From: Macrobrachium rosenbergii
Taxonomy: Eukaryota > Arthropoda > Malacostraca > Decapoda > Palaemonidae
Direction of reading: 5' to 3'
NCBI RefSeq assembly: GCF_040412425.1
Contig: NC_089766.1
Coordinates: 11,056,008-11,120,007 of the forward strand
DNA length: 64,000 nt
Every line of letters begins with the position of its first letter. The stretch's first letter is position 1. A program made the translations under genes and the position numbers. This document shows positions 51,263 through 61,830 of the stretch, in pieces. The notes below the pieces were generated by a model, which was not told the origin of the DNA, did no database searches, and saw only the letters and a program-made list of their open reading frames with translations.

Positions 51263-51888
51263 AATGATAGTGTGAAACCTTAGCTGGGTTTCCATAGGGA
51301 ATTTCCCATTTACTAAAGATGGGTGGTTGATGTACTTATTGGGATCCAATTATTGAGTACAATATTCAATGGGACATTGGCTCCTTGTCCTCAAAGGAAG
51401 TAAAAGATATGGAACATGGAAGCATTAAGTACCCCAAGGAGTCCTATCTCCCAGAAAATACAGTAAGTGGTGGTGTGTTCTAATGAAAACAGTTGTTTTT
51501 CATATATCAAGAATTTTTAATACATCTGTCATATGTATCAGCTATTTTTGGTAAATATTTGGTGAAATACAAAGGAACAGTAGTTCCATGAAAGTTATTG
51601 TCAAAAGGAACTAAGGAAACAGTAAAATTTTGAAAGACAATGGAAATGAAAAGACAATTTAATTCTAATTCAAGAAGTAATTCTCAATGGGATGAAGCGC
51701 TCATTTTATTTCTGAGTAGTAATTATCATAGCAATTACTCAAAGCCAACCTGATCCTGGAAAATGTGTCATGGTTTCTCATGAAAAGCCTTATATTCCTC
51801 AAATTTTGTTTGCTCTACCTCATAATTTATTTATCCTTTTCGTACTTCCACCCTTCTTTCGCAATTCTATTTACTTTCTTCCCGTACC

Positions 51889-51891
<3 letters not shown>

Positions 51892-51968
<77 letters not shown>
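51892..51968. repeat. (CT)n microsatellite
   Basis: About 38 CT units; it produces Leu-Ser repeat open frames that are not genes. Confidence 0.97.
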
Positions 51969-51969
<1 letters not shown>

Positions 51970-52714
51970 GTTATTTCCAAAGTTGCCGTTTTTTCTCTCA
52001 TCCTTACAATTTTTCAGTTTTCTTATAACATCGTCATCGAATATCTTCTTCCTATGTTCCTTTTGATTATATCTTGTTATTCATCTTCTCCCTTCATTAT
52101 TCATTCTGAGTTTTGACATTATTTAATTACCAAGGTTATATGCTTTGTCTAGCTACAGTTCTAGAGCTAGCATAACAATCCACCATCTAGGTAGTTGGGT
52201 ATTTATAGCTGGTTCGTGTTTTTTTTTTCGAGAAACCAAGCGGTAATGTTTTTCATCGTGAGTCTCATGTATTAATTTTTGACAGTCTATACTTTTTCAT
52301 TCGGAAAACTATATTTAAACAATAACACTCAATTCATAAGCGACTTAACCGTACCAACAGTTGTCAATTACCACTCCGAGTTACTCTGGTAGGTATTCAT
52401 AGATTCCTGATTCTCATTGGTCAGGAGCCTTTCCTTTACGACCAGTCATATTCAGGCTTACTCGTTATATTTGTTTTTATTGGTCGTTGGCAGGCTCTTC
52501 GTTTGTACAGTAGTTGGGGTGGGATCATGGATGACAAGCGACAGGGTTTCGCACTTTCAGGTGAAGGCTGGAAGAAGGTGTACCTTATATTAGTGTTACA
52601 AGTGTAAATATTCATTAATTACGGGTAAGCGGTAGTCGGTAACTCATTTAACGGCAGATTGGAGTAGTATTATGAGATATAAAAACAAAAAGACAGGTGA
52701 ATTACGGATGTTTG

Positions 52715-52778
52715 GTGTATCCAGGTTTGGTGAAGATTGCAATCTAGTGTATCCAGGTTTGGTGAAGATTGCAATCTA
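52715..52778 (+). repeat. 32-bp perfect tandem duplication
   Basis: Two adjacent copies of a 32-bp unit starting gtgtatccaggtttggtgaa. Confidence 0.95.
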
Positions 52779-54210
52779 GTCTGGCCAATTTGGGAATTTT
52801 GTAGGTGTCAATTGCTACTGTATTTAGTTGGTGTAAATTAATATGGAGACATTGTGTAAGCCGACATCGGTTAGGTGTCATCGCTTTTAAATCGTGATGC
52901 ATAATTTCGCTCTGGTTAAATTTAGGCTGCTTGATGATAGGCTAAGCCCAAGCGGGATTGTGTTCGTTTATTAAGGTAACAGAACTGGAAGTGTGCATTA
53001 ACATTTTGGTTGAACTATAGGGTAGCTCCGCGTCGCCGACGGCACTATAACTTGACTCTCTCTACAGTTTTTTGGTTGCTAATTATGAATTTACCTTTCA
53101 TTTTTGGCGCTCGAGTCTAATTAACATGTAATTAACCCCCGAAGTCCATCCAACAAGGAGTTTCCATATGCGATCTTCACAAGACAGAGCACGGGTGCGT
53201 CTGTTTCGAACGGTTCATATCCCGTCCGGCAAGTGCAATAACTTGTTAACGTATGGTTACCAACGACGCCCCGCCCCCGCCCCGGCCAGTACTAAACACG
53301 GCGAAGGGACATTCCATTTGGCAGACAACAAACAGATGCATCGCCAGTATCGGAACCCATAAAAGTGTAGAAAAAAACAGTTGAAAAAGTAAAAACAGGC
53401 GCGGACCTAATATATAGAATTTCCTCGTTTTACTCTTATGCCGGTATTATTTTATTTATGGACATTAATAATGTAGCGTATTTTAACTTAGTTCACTATG
53501 TTAAGGAAGTGTTTTGTAGTATTTCTGTATAATATTATCTGTTGCAAATGCCTAGCTCTTATAAAAATCAAGAAAAACGTTAGCGAGTTCACCTGAAAAT
53601 GTTTAAGGCCAATGTTATTCTTTTCATGGGCACGGGCAGCTCTGTAAATCTCATTCTACTAGGTAGAAGTTTCGTAAATCTCATTCTAGTAGGTGGTAAA
53701 TTTATCTTCTCAATGCGTACGCATAGAACCAATCTGTTTTGGTTGTTGGCTCCACCTTTCAACTTCTGTTATTGGAAGTAATTTTATGACGTCTTAATAT
53801 TTGCCTTCTACACCAATCATCAGTATCCTGAGTTTGTTCATTTGTTTATTTGTTATCGACAACCACTCAAATCACCTGTTTCATCTCCTGTCGCTTAACT
53901 CTTAATTGATTTCAGCCAATAACAAACGTTTTTGGAATTACGTAATACTTTTGACGTTTTGCCATTCGAAGACAGGTGCTTCAGGCCACTGTTTCGACAA
54001 TTAGCCAATCTACAACTGCCATCTACAAACATACCTGATTCTCTCCAAAATACTATGGTTTGGTTGGTCCTCGTTAAAGAGATGATGACGTCAATTGTTA
54101 CACTTTATGTAACTGGCTGTCAATTTATGACGTTTTCATTGTTAACCAATCAGAAAACAATACGGTTCCAACAGACCAAGGATTTTCTTTTCCGCCATCA
54201 GTTTAAACGT

Positions 54211-55101
54211 ATGGATAGTGAAATCCAGTTGTGTGACTCTTGTGAGCTCGATTATTTTTGGGTAATAGGCAAATATCATGGTGGTGCATATCCCGAACAT
54301 GCAAAATATGCATATGATTTTTTCCGTCAACATTCTGTGTTACCTTTGAGTGTTCAGTGTCCTAAGTGTCAGAAACCATTACTTTTTAGGGAAGATAAGC
54401 ATATTTGGTATTGTAGTTCTACTGTGGTGATTGCTAAAACAAAGAAACGCCGGCGATGTGGGTATCAAGTTTCAGATTATAAAGGTACCTTTTTAGATGG
54501 TACTCATCTTCCTGCTTGGAAACTATTATTATTTATTAATCATTGGGTCAATAAATTGTGGAATCATCATACTGTAATAGATTCTCTTAAAATTAGTAGA
54601 GCAACCAGTGTTGATTGGCGTAGTTTTTGTTGTGAAGTTGCTGAATATTATTTTGATAATCAAGAACCAATTGGTGGTGATGGTGTTATAATAGAAATAG
54701 ATGAATCTCATTTTGGCAAACGTAAATTTGACAGGGGCCGTCCTCTCAGTGATATTTGGGTTTTTGGGGGGATTGAGAGGGAATCCAAGAAATTTTTTAT
54801 ACTGCCTTTAGTGGAGCCTTTGCCTCGAGAACGCTCAGCTGAAAATCTTATTCCTTTAATTCAGAAATATATTAAGAGTGGCTCATGTATTAATAGCGAC
54901 AAGTGGCGTGCGTATAATAAGCTGTCATCTTTGGGTTATATACATAACACGGTGAATCATTCGGAAAACTTTGTAGACCCTGATAATTCATTGGTGCATA
55001 CGCAAAATATTGAAAGACTTTGGAGGATCTCAAAGAGTGGATCTGGCCTGGAAATCGCTCACAATATTTTAAGCAATATATATCTCGTTATTTATTTTTA
55101 A
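54211..55101 (+). pseudogene. ISXO2-like (Merlin) transposase, C-terminus frameshifted
   Basis: The open frame runs from 53932; I prefer the Met at 54211 because the first 93 codons look like leader sequence. From that start, an N-terminal zinc-ribbon-like region has CPKC followed by WYC. Then comes the DDE core: Asp164 in IEIDESHFGKRK, Asp230 in NSDKWRAY and Glu268 in NIERLW. The frame ends at 55099-55101 after a divergent tail. In the other frames further family-like pieces continue: GNRSQYFKQYISRYLF around 55050-55095, then LLYPPQGERQRPKRPQ with an acidic Glu run to a stop at 55253-55255. This copy therefore has at least two frameshifts past the last catalytic residue. It is probably inactive, unless these are assembly errors. 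Confidence 0.85.
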
Positions 55102-55255
55102 AAATACCCTGAAAATCAGCGACTACATTATTTTTTGTAAAACTGCTGCATTGCTGTACCCTCCTCAAGGAGAGAGGCAACGGCCCAAGAGGCCACAGGA
55201 AGAGGAGGAGGAGGAGGAGGAGGAGGACCAGCAGCCCCATTGTTCAGACTTGTAA
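55102..55255 (+). pseudogene. Out-of-frame C-terminal remainder of the transposase
   Basis: From about 55139 a separate frame reads KTAALLYPPQGERQ, then a Glu-rich stretch (GAG repeat 55201-55228), ending HCSDL-stop at 55255. This is the expected tail of the upstream transposase, displaced by frameshifts. Confidence 0.7.
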
Positions 55256-55310
55256 GACTGAGAGTAATGGTGAGTATAATATTTATTTCTGCAGTATTAG
55301 GTACCGATCA

Positions 55311-55337
55311 GGTATTATTTTAGTTATGGACATTAAT
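55311..55337 (+). repeat. Internal copy of the Merlin terminal repeat
   Basis: 27 bp, GGTATTATTTTAGTTATGGA onwards, one mismatch to the left end at 53443. A second shared block (cttata.aaatcaagaaaaa) follows both copies (53558 and 55353). With the right end at 55901 it could define a 591-bp shorter element of the same family. Confidence 0.85.
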
Positions 55338-55373
55338 AAGGTAACCTAGTTCTTATACAAATCAAGAAAAATT

Positions 55374-55441
55374 TTAGGTTAGGTTAGGTTGGGGGCAAGG
55401 CCCCCACCTAAAAGGGGGGGGGGTGTGGGGGGCGAAGCCCC
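55374..55441 (+). repeat. TTAGG triplet and two GC-rich hairpins
   Basis: TTAGGTTAGGTTAGGTT (55374-55390) is followed by hairpins GGGGGC-AAG-GCCCCC (55391-55405) and GGGGC-GAA-GCCCC (55429-55441). The run is too short to be a telomere. It looks like part of a dispersed repeat inside the transposon. Confidence 0.7.
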
Positions 55442-56233
55442 GCCCATCCAGGTGCAGATATATTCAGTGACAGGTTAGGTCAGAAAATTAAGGTTATGTT
55501 AGTGCACAACTACAATGTGACGTGCAATAACTGGTCATATAGTGCATTTGTATGCCATTTTCTCATGTAAAATTCTTGCTCAGGTTTCCCATTTCCAGTG
55601 TTTTTATGTATTTCGAATTCAGTGTATAGCTGTATACCGGTCCATTTTATATGTTTGAGTGTTATATTTAGGTTTTCCTCCATTTTGCCCTGTTTTTACC
55701 TACTTTGTTTCCCCCACCCAAAACCCCGCTTCCCAAGGAGGGTCCCCCAGATTGTTATCTATAGGGGGAGGGGTGGTGGAAGGATGAGTATTCATTTGCG
55801 ATGGAAATAAACCTCAAAATCATTCAAATCACATCATAATACAACAGAAAAACCTATATTTTATGTTGAAAGCAATTAATGTCCATAAGTAAAATAATAC
55901 CCTTATGCCAAAGCCTGCTGCCTTTAGCCAACGAAGTTACTGTATTATAAGGACTAGCTGAAGATACGCGTTTTCTGATCTTAAGACTAATCTGTCAGCC
56001 CAGGCAAGGAATGTGTCAGTCGAGTGGTTGTGGTTTAACCTGCCCAAAAGTATTGCATTCCCCACCCTCGGCCCTCAGTCAGATATAAATAGGAAACCAT
56101 CTAATATATATCACAGTGTTTGGTTTCGGGTGCAAATTTGAAGTAGCCCAATTTTATACTGCTCAATTCGACAGTATTTGAAGTGTCATCTGGTCATGGA
56201 GGTTAGCGCATTTTCAGCCGGTCCTGGTCGTTT

Positions 56234-56256
56234 CGGCCGTAAGTCACTTACGGCCG
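56234..56256. other. Near-perfect palindrome CGGCCGTAAGT-C-ACTTACGGCCG
   Basis: Two 11-bp arms separated by one base, in an AT-rich setting. CTTACGGCCG recurs at about 56419. Function unknown. Confidence 0.85.
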
Positions 56257-56280
56257 TAACATCCAAAACAATGTAAGACG

Positions 56281-56341
56281 TTATGTTTATGGTATTTACC
56301 GTTATGTTTATGGTATTTACCGTTATGTTTATGGTATTTAC
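56281..56341 (+). repeat. 21-bp tandem repeat, three copies
   Basis: Unit ttatgtttatggtatttacc plus g. The 21-bp period gives a repetitive open frame that is not a gene. Confidence 0.95.
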
Positions 56342-57218
56342 CATTATTATTTCATGTTTTAAGTACATCCCCAAGGGGCTGGTACTAAACACGGCGCCCA
56401 TTTTGCACGTAAACGTGCTTACGGCCGAAGCGACCCGAATGCTTTTCAGCCACCTGGTGCAAGACGTATGTCCGCCGGGTATTGATGATTATAAGGCGAT
56501 GGGTAACTTTACGGTGATTTTGGCCAAGTTAATTTTATAACCAGCCTTTTGTGTAGATTGCTGACTTATGTTCTGAGATATACTGCGTTGCTCTTATGTA
56601 ATTTTCCCATTTCCATTTTGTTTAAAACTCCCCTTGAATATTTCCATTGAGAATTGATGGCTGTGCCTGTGGCAAAAAAGTTTGTAGCATAATAAGTTGA
56701 TTGGTGATTATGTAAACTTCGGTGTATAGACGATAGTACCCTAGGATGTACAGCCATTTTGGTCAGTAAATTCTTTAAAAGCTAGGTATTGAATTTTCAG
56801 TGAATTACTGAACTTCCACTTGGAGTTTTGCCACCAAAAAGTTTGAGTGTATTACAGTGACATACCCGTAAAGGTAGATTTCATACTGTGCTCGCCTAAC
56901 GACGCCCAATGTAGGAAAAGTAATTACTATCCCAATCTTTGGTCCAGAATTTTGGTTATATGCCTGAGTTGGTGGTGACGAAATGATTATAACGAATTAT
57001 TTCTTTTAGGCCTATCCAATCCAGCCTACAGGCTTCCAAGCATAACTCAAACCTTGAGGATTAAGTTTCAAGTAAAGGCTAAAACTGCATTCGGTTAGTG
57101 CATTGATTATAATTTCTGGTAATTTGGAAATGATACGATCTTTTTGCGTATTTTTATACACAAAGCTGCTACAGTAGGGTAAAGTTCATATACTTTTGAT
57201 TGAAATTGGTGTCTGTTG

Positions 57219-57219
<1 letters not shown>

Positions 57220-57251
<32 letters not shown>
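57220..57251. repeat. (AT)n microsatellite
   Basis: About 16 AT units. Confidence 0.95.
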
Positions 57252-57255
<4 letters not shown>

Positions 57256-58415
57256 CTCATTATTCCCGCAAGGGGTTAGTGCCGTCATTGTAGCTCACGT
57301 GGTGCACTGTAGGCATTATTTAGGGGTGTATGGCGGAGTCTCTTCGCTCCCTAGAAGAACCAGTTATTTTTTTTTTTTTTCTCCCACCCCGTCACATAGC
57401 GCAACTGTGTTTTCTCAGATTTACCATTAGATCCTTTTATGTTGTCATTTATTTTCTGGATGCCTTGCTGGCTATATAGCCTAAATGCACGCAGTTCAGT
57501 TGGTCTTTAATCTAGGTTTTTATGAATGGAAAAAACACAAAAAACTGGATGATTAGGTAGAGCATGCTGCCTCATTGCCTTGGAATACATACCACGTTGT
57601 ATGATGATACATCACCTTATTTCTCCTATGGTAGTAAAAGGTAATTTTGGTTGTCGTGACCTTTGTACAGTATGTACTATAGACTTCTTTTGCGTCTATA
57701 TTATACAGTTGAGAAATTGTAGGCAGTCTTTTGAATGACAGGCCTCATTTTCTTCATACAGCGGAGGAATCCAAAATATGGTAATTGATGGTGTGTCGAG
57801 GTTAAATTGCCCGGTTATTCAATTAATTTTCGTAGCAGCAGTCGATAACTCTTCTACTTTTACGAAAGGTATTGGTCAGAGCATTCCACATGGATCTATA
57901 ACATGTTTCGACATTGCGGTTTTACTCTGTTTATTTGAAGTTGGGATTTATATCGATACTTTTACGACTTGTTTATAGTGTATTGGAGAAATAAGGACCC
58001 GTTGGATAGTTGTTAGTGATTGTGCATTAGGACGACGCACTGAACAAGGTAACTTGAACATTAGCTCTGCGTAACTTGAGCTGTCGTGGCTTGTTTTAAG
58101 TGACATGCATGGCTGATTTTACGCACGCGATTCGTTTACACATGCGACTGTTACGTCAGTACTTTAAAATTATTGTAAATGAGTGGAACAAAATACTTGA
58201 GAATTTTTTGGAGCCATGTTGGGGATTTGAGTAAGTGTTTGGACAGTATAACGACTTGACATAAGTATGCCGTAATTAGGGTTTTTATGAGGCATGTAGG
58301 CTACATATTTTTAGAAAATGTACAATAAAGTATGTCAGTCAAACGCTGGATGAAAGGAGAAATAGTCATAAAATCCAGCACGGGAAGAATAAAATGGCCA
58401 TGCTACACTGTAGGA

Positions 58416-58710
58416 AATGGGCGTCATTTCAGATTTTTGATTGGGGGGGCAAAGGCGGTTTGGCAAGCGAAGCGAGCCTAATCACCTGGGGATTTTTATA
58501 TTGAGCTATTTTATGTGCCTTTTGAAACACATAAAATAGATAGACAGATATAACTTAATGTGATGACACATTTGAATTTCGGTAGGAATAATGGAAAACC
58601 AGCTGCTCTTACTTCTTGGGGCTTGGCGGGGTGAGAGGGGGCAAGTTGAGGCTTGGGGGGCAACTTTAGTCTTGGGGGGGCCAACTGTCCCCCCCTAAAT
58701 GACACCCCTG
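58416..58710. mobile_element. hAT-like short element with 8-bp target duplication
   Basis: The right end AAATGACACCCCTG gives CAGGGGTGTCATTT when reversed. The left end AATGGGCGTCATTT matches with three changes near the tip. CTGTAGGA occurs directly on both sides (58408-58415 and 58711-58718). The CAGGGGTG end and 8-bp duplication are typical of hAT elements. Non-coding body, G-rich. Confidence 0.8.
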
Positions 58711-61631
58711 CTGTAGGAAATATCAGAACTCGAGCTTGGAAGTTATGTTAAATTCGTTTTGGCCTACTAAAACATTTCTGCAGTTGGAAGTGGTCTTAGA
58801 ATTATAGCTAGACAGTAAGGTTGCAAAAATCGGATAATTATTTACGGAAATCGACCAGATATTGTCTAGTCCTGTACTTGGGCAAATGTCTGTGAAAGCG
58901 TATGGCGCCGTTGTTGTGAAAAGGGAAATATAAGAGTTTAAAGGGTTATAAATTTCAGATCTACGGTAGGTGAAAAATACATTTGGTAGTCATTTTTCAT
59001 CCTTAAAAAATTACTAGTCGACAGAGCATTAAAAATCCATGGTCAGTTATGTAACAGAAGTATACCGCTTTTCCTCTTAAATGCATATTGCTTCTGTTGC
59101 GAATTTTTTGTGCAAATCTTATACAAGAGAAAATATTCCATGTTTATTGTTGGTGAGAAGAAGTAAGTACCAGAAAAAATGACAATGTGTACAGTAATTA
59201 CAATTAACAACTATAGTAGGGATGTGGAACAGCCAGCCTTTTAACTGACCTTGTCTCGAGCACACTTGACAACGGTTTTGTCATTATTTGCAAAATAACG
59301 TTTAATGCCAGGTAAAGCAGAGTAATAAAAGCACTCCACGTTGGACAAACCGAATATATTATAGTCCAGCCTATGTGGCCAACGGTAAGCATTTAAACTT
59401 GGGGGTCGGGAGGATTAAGAAAGCTCGGAAACTTTATTTCAATTATTAGCGCGGTGTCCAAATATAGGTGCATCGTTTTGGACAGTATCGTGAATGGAAG
59501 GGGGAGAGGTGATTATATTAATTAATCAGGACTAATAATTTTAAATACTTTAAAAATGTATATTAATAACAAGGACAGTTATGGTATCAATACCTACTGG
59601 CGTTTTATGCAACAAAGTATAGCACTCATATGCAGACACGTTACAGGATAATGCGCTTTGTACGATTATATGCTGGATAACGAACCTTTGGTTAATTGTA
59701 ATTAAATTACTGTGGAAAAGAATCCCAAATCATTATCACGACCAGTTCTATAAGAATGATTTACTAAAAGAGTGTCATCGATTCATCTGTTAAGAATATA
59801 GATGTCACAGTGGTCGTTTTTTTTTTTTTTTCTCTAGAGCTCACCCTTAATGGTAATGGTAGTGATTAGTTATTAGTTCCTTGCTAAATTTGGCAGATTA
59901 CCTAGCCGGTTCTTTCAGATATATTGCAGTCTGGTGTATCAGTTTTGTCTGTAAGTAATATATAGAGGTGTGCGGTTTTTTTTTTTTTTCATTACATACA
60001 AGTAGACCTAAAACATTTCCTTTTTCATTTAATTATTTATTGTGAAGTGCAGGTTACACCAGAAATAATGATATGCATATTACCAATATTGTTAACCTGA
60101 CTGCTTTTCCCAGCTAGAGAGATTTAGGATTCTAAGGGCAGTGTAGCCCCTAGGGTTTTGGAAGTGCGGGTAGACATTGATTTTTTGTCATCATTGTGGA
60201 ACAGTTTAGTAAAAGTTAGGTTTGTTTTGGCCACAATTGAATTATTATTAGTCGTCTTAAATTAGCGGTAGAATTCACATCGAATGTCTTTTTATTTGAA
60301 CCAGTAAGGTTAAAGTATTTGGGTCCTTTACGCCATGTTCATTTGCTAAAATAATTTGTCAATCCATTAATCTGCTTGTAGGAAGCATTCGGTTTATTAA
60401 ATTTTACGTGATTCTACCCTTCATCAGTTTCATGTTTTATTGATTTGATTAGTTAATTCTTTGCTTTAATTTTGACCCAAATTCTGACACTGAAATCATT
60501 GCGAGCTAATATAATTATCGGTAATGGTTAAACAGAATTGTGTAATGAAACTAAAACTTCACTTGCAAAGCTCTGAAGATTCGGGTCATATCTTTAATTA
60601 AATCGAGAACCTTGTGTGTGTATTTTTATACGTAAGATTTTTGTAGTCACAAATAAGCGTGTTTGCTAGTCAACGAATATTTGTAGGTGCGGTAATGGTA
60701 TGAAATGGGAAGGAGGTTCTGAGTACTGTGGTTACCCATTTATCTTAGCTGTAGTTAACCGTTTTCTATTACAGCAGAGGAAATTAGGTCTCTCTTAATT
60801 TGTATAGAAAATGGTGATAGCCCGTTTTCTACAACGTCATGCAAGCGTAAAAACTGTCATGTCTTTGATTTTTTAGTGAATAAGCCAGAAGTTTTCATAT
60901 TCGTGAGGTCCAATTTTCTGCTACCCAAGCTCTATTCCCACTACAGTAATCATGGCCGGTTCATTGGTGGTAGTTTTTTAATTGTTAATATAAAGGAAAG
61001 TTATGCTCAGGCTCCTCCGATTTTATATCTTGTTTAAACCTCTTATAAAAAAATGTGTACGCAAGTTTTTCTTTGTTTCAACCGAGCCATTAGGTTCCTT
61101 ACCTGTTTGCACCCGAAGGATTTTTTTATGTGAATGTCTCAGTTTTTAAATAACTGTAGATAGATCCCATAGCTGATAGTAACCTAACACTTGATTTTAT
61201 TCTGAAGTTAACTGCTTTGGAGGTCTCTGCATAGAAGAAACTTTGTGTTAAGGCAAAATTTCTTGGCTAATTACAATTCTTTTTTTTCTTTCCAGTTGAG
61301 TGTTAAAATTCCAATAAGATGTGGTTGTAACCTGGTAGGTGCTAAAGGAGTCTGCTGTCTTCGTCACTTCTGTGCAAGTAATTTTATATACAAGTAGTGT
61401 CCTTGAAATACAGTCCTTGTAATTTTGAAAATTTATAAGCTAAAGAGTTCATTGTGAGAGAATTTGTTTCCACGGCCTAATGAAAGTTGGATTAGTGTCT
61501 AATCATCCTGTTGTCTGCCCATGTGACCTGTCTTACTATAATGCACTAAGCTCTGACATCGTAGTACTTTCTTTAAAGAAATTAGTGCCCTAAACTCCGG
61601 ATAGTATTTATTTTCATCATTGTATTTATTC

Positions 61632-61830
61632 TTATTTCAGATTTTTGAGAATGTGCAGGGCCAAGGCGGTTTGGCGAGCAGAAGCGAGCCTAATCACCTG
61701 TTTTTTTTTTTTTTATTTTTATTTTGATACTTTTATTGTTTTTGAGGCACATCTAGACAGATATAACTTAATGTGATGACAGATTTCGGTAGGAATAGTG
61801 GAAAACCAGCTGCTGTTATTGTTGGGGCTT
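61632..61830. mobile_element. Partial copy of the 58416-58710 element
   Basis: Shares ATTTCAGATTTTTGA, the ggcggtttggc.agc.gaagcgagc block and gacagatataacttaatgtg, in the same order. It lacks the right terminal repeat. Confidence 0.75.

Larger units (their letters stand above)
44965..53434 (+). other. 3' UTR and intergenic sequence
   Basis: 8.5 kb without a recognisable gene. The start must be 3' UTR, but its end is not clear. An AATAAA at 49071-49076 is one candidate poly(A) signal, 4.1 kb after the stop. The region contains a small tandem repeat (46581-46688), (CT)n arrays (48979-49052, 51892-51968), a SINE-like head (51213-51262) and a 32-bp duplication (52715-52778). From about 52380 to 53400 the sequence is richer in CG and has CCAAT-like strings (cattggtcagg, attggtcgttgg). 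It could hold a promoter, but I cannot assign a gene to it. Confidence 0.5.
53443..55901 (+). mobile_element. Merlin-type DNA transposon with terminal repeats and target duplication
   Basis: Left end GGTATTATTTTATTTATGGA continues to 53469. The right end (55875-55901) is its reverse complement with one mismatch over 27 bp. The element is flanked by CTTATGCC at 53435-53442 and 55902-55909, an 8-bp target-site duplication. It carries an ISXO2/IS1016-like transposase. Terminal GG, 8-9-bp duplications and this transposase class are hallmarks of Merlin. A second, direct copy of the left terminal repeat lies inside at 55311-55337. Both the ends and the duplication are read directly from the sequence. 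Confidence 0.9.

Noticed and set aside
51765..52066. Overlapping open frames with long Leu-Ser repeats
   Set aside because: Produced by the (CT)n array at 51892-51968.
53932..54210. N-terminal 93 codons of the long transposase frame
   Set aside because: The sequence does not look like the family's N-terminus, and Met at 54211 gives a normal start. Kept as leader, not protein.
56084..56090. TATAAAT string as a promoter
   Set aside because: No gene, transcript start signal or conserved downstream exon can be tied to it.
53289..56397. Shared 15-mer gtactaaacacggcg at about 53291 and 56383, on either side of the Merlin element
   Set aside because: The match stops at 15 bases, and about that many chance 15-mer matches are expected in 64 kb. 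The target duplication of the transposon is CTTATGCC, much closer in.
58511..58705. Minus-strand Pro/Lys-rich open frame
   Set aside because: It lies within the hAT-like short element (58416-58710), whose G-rich body reads as Pro on the minus strand.
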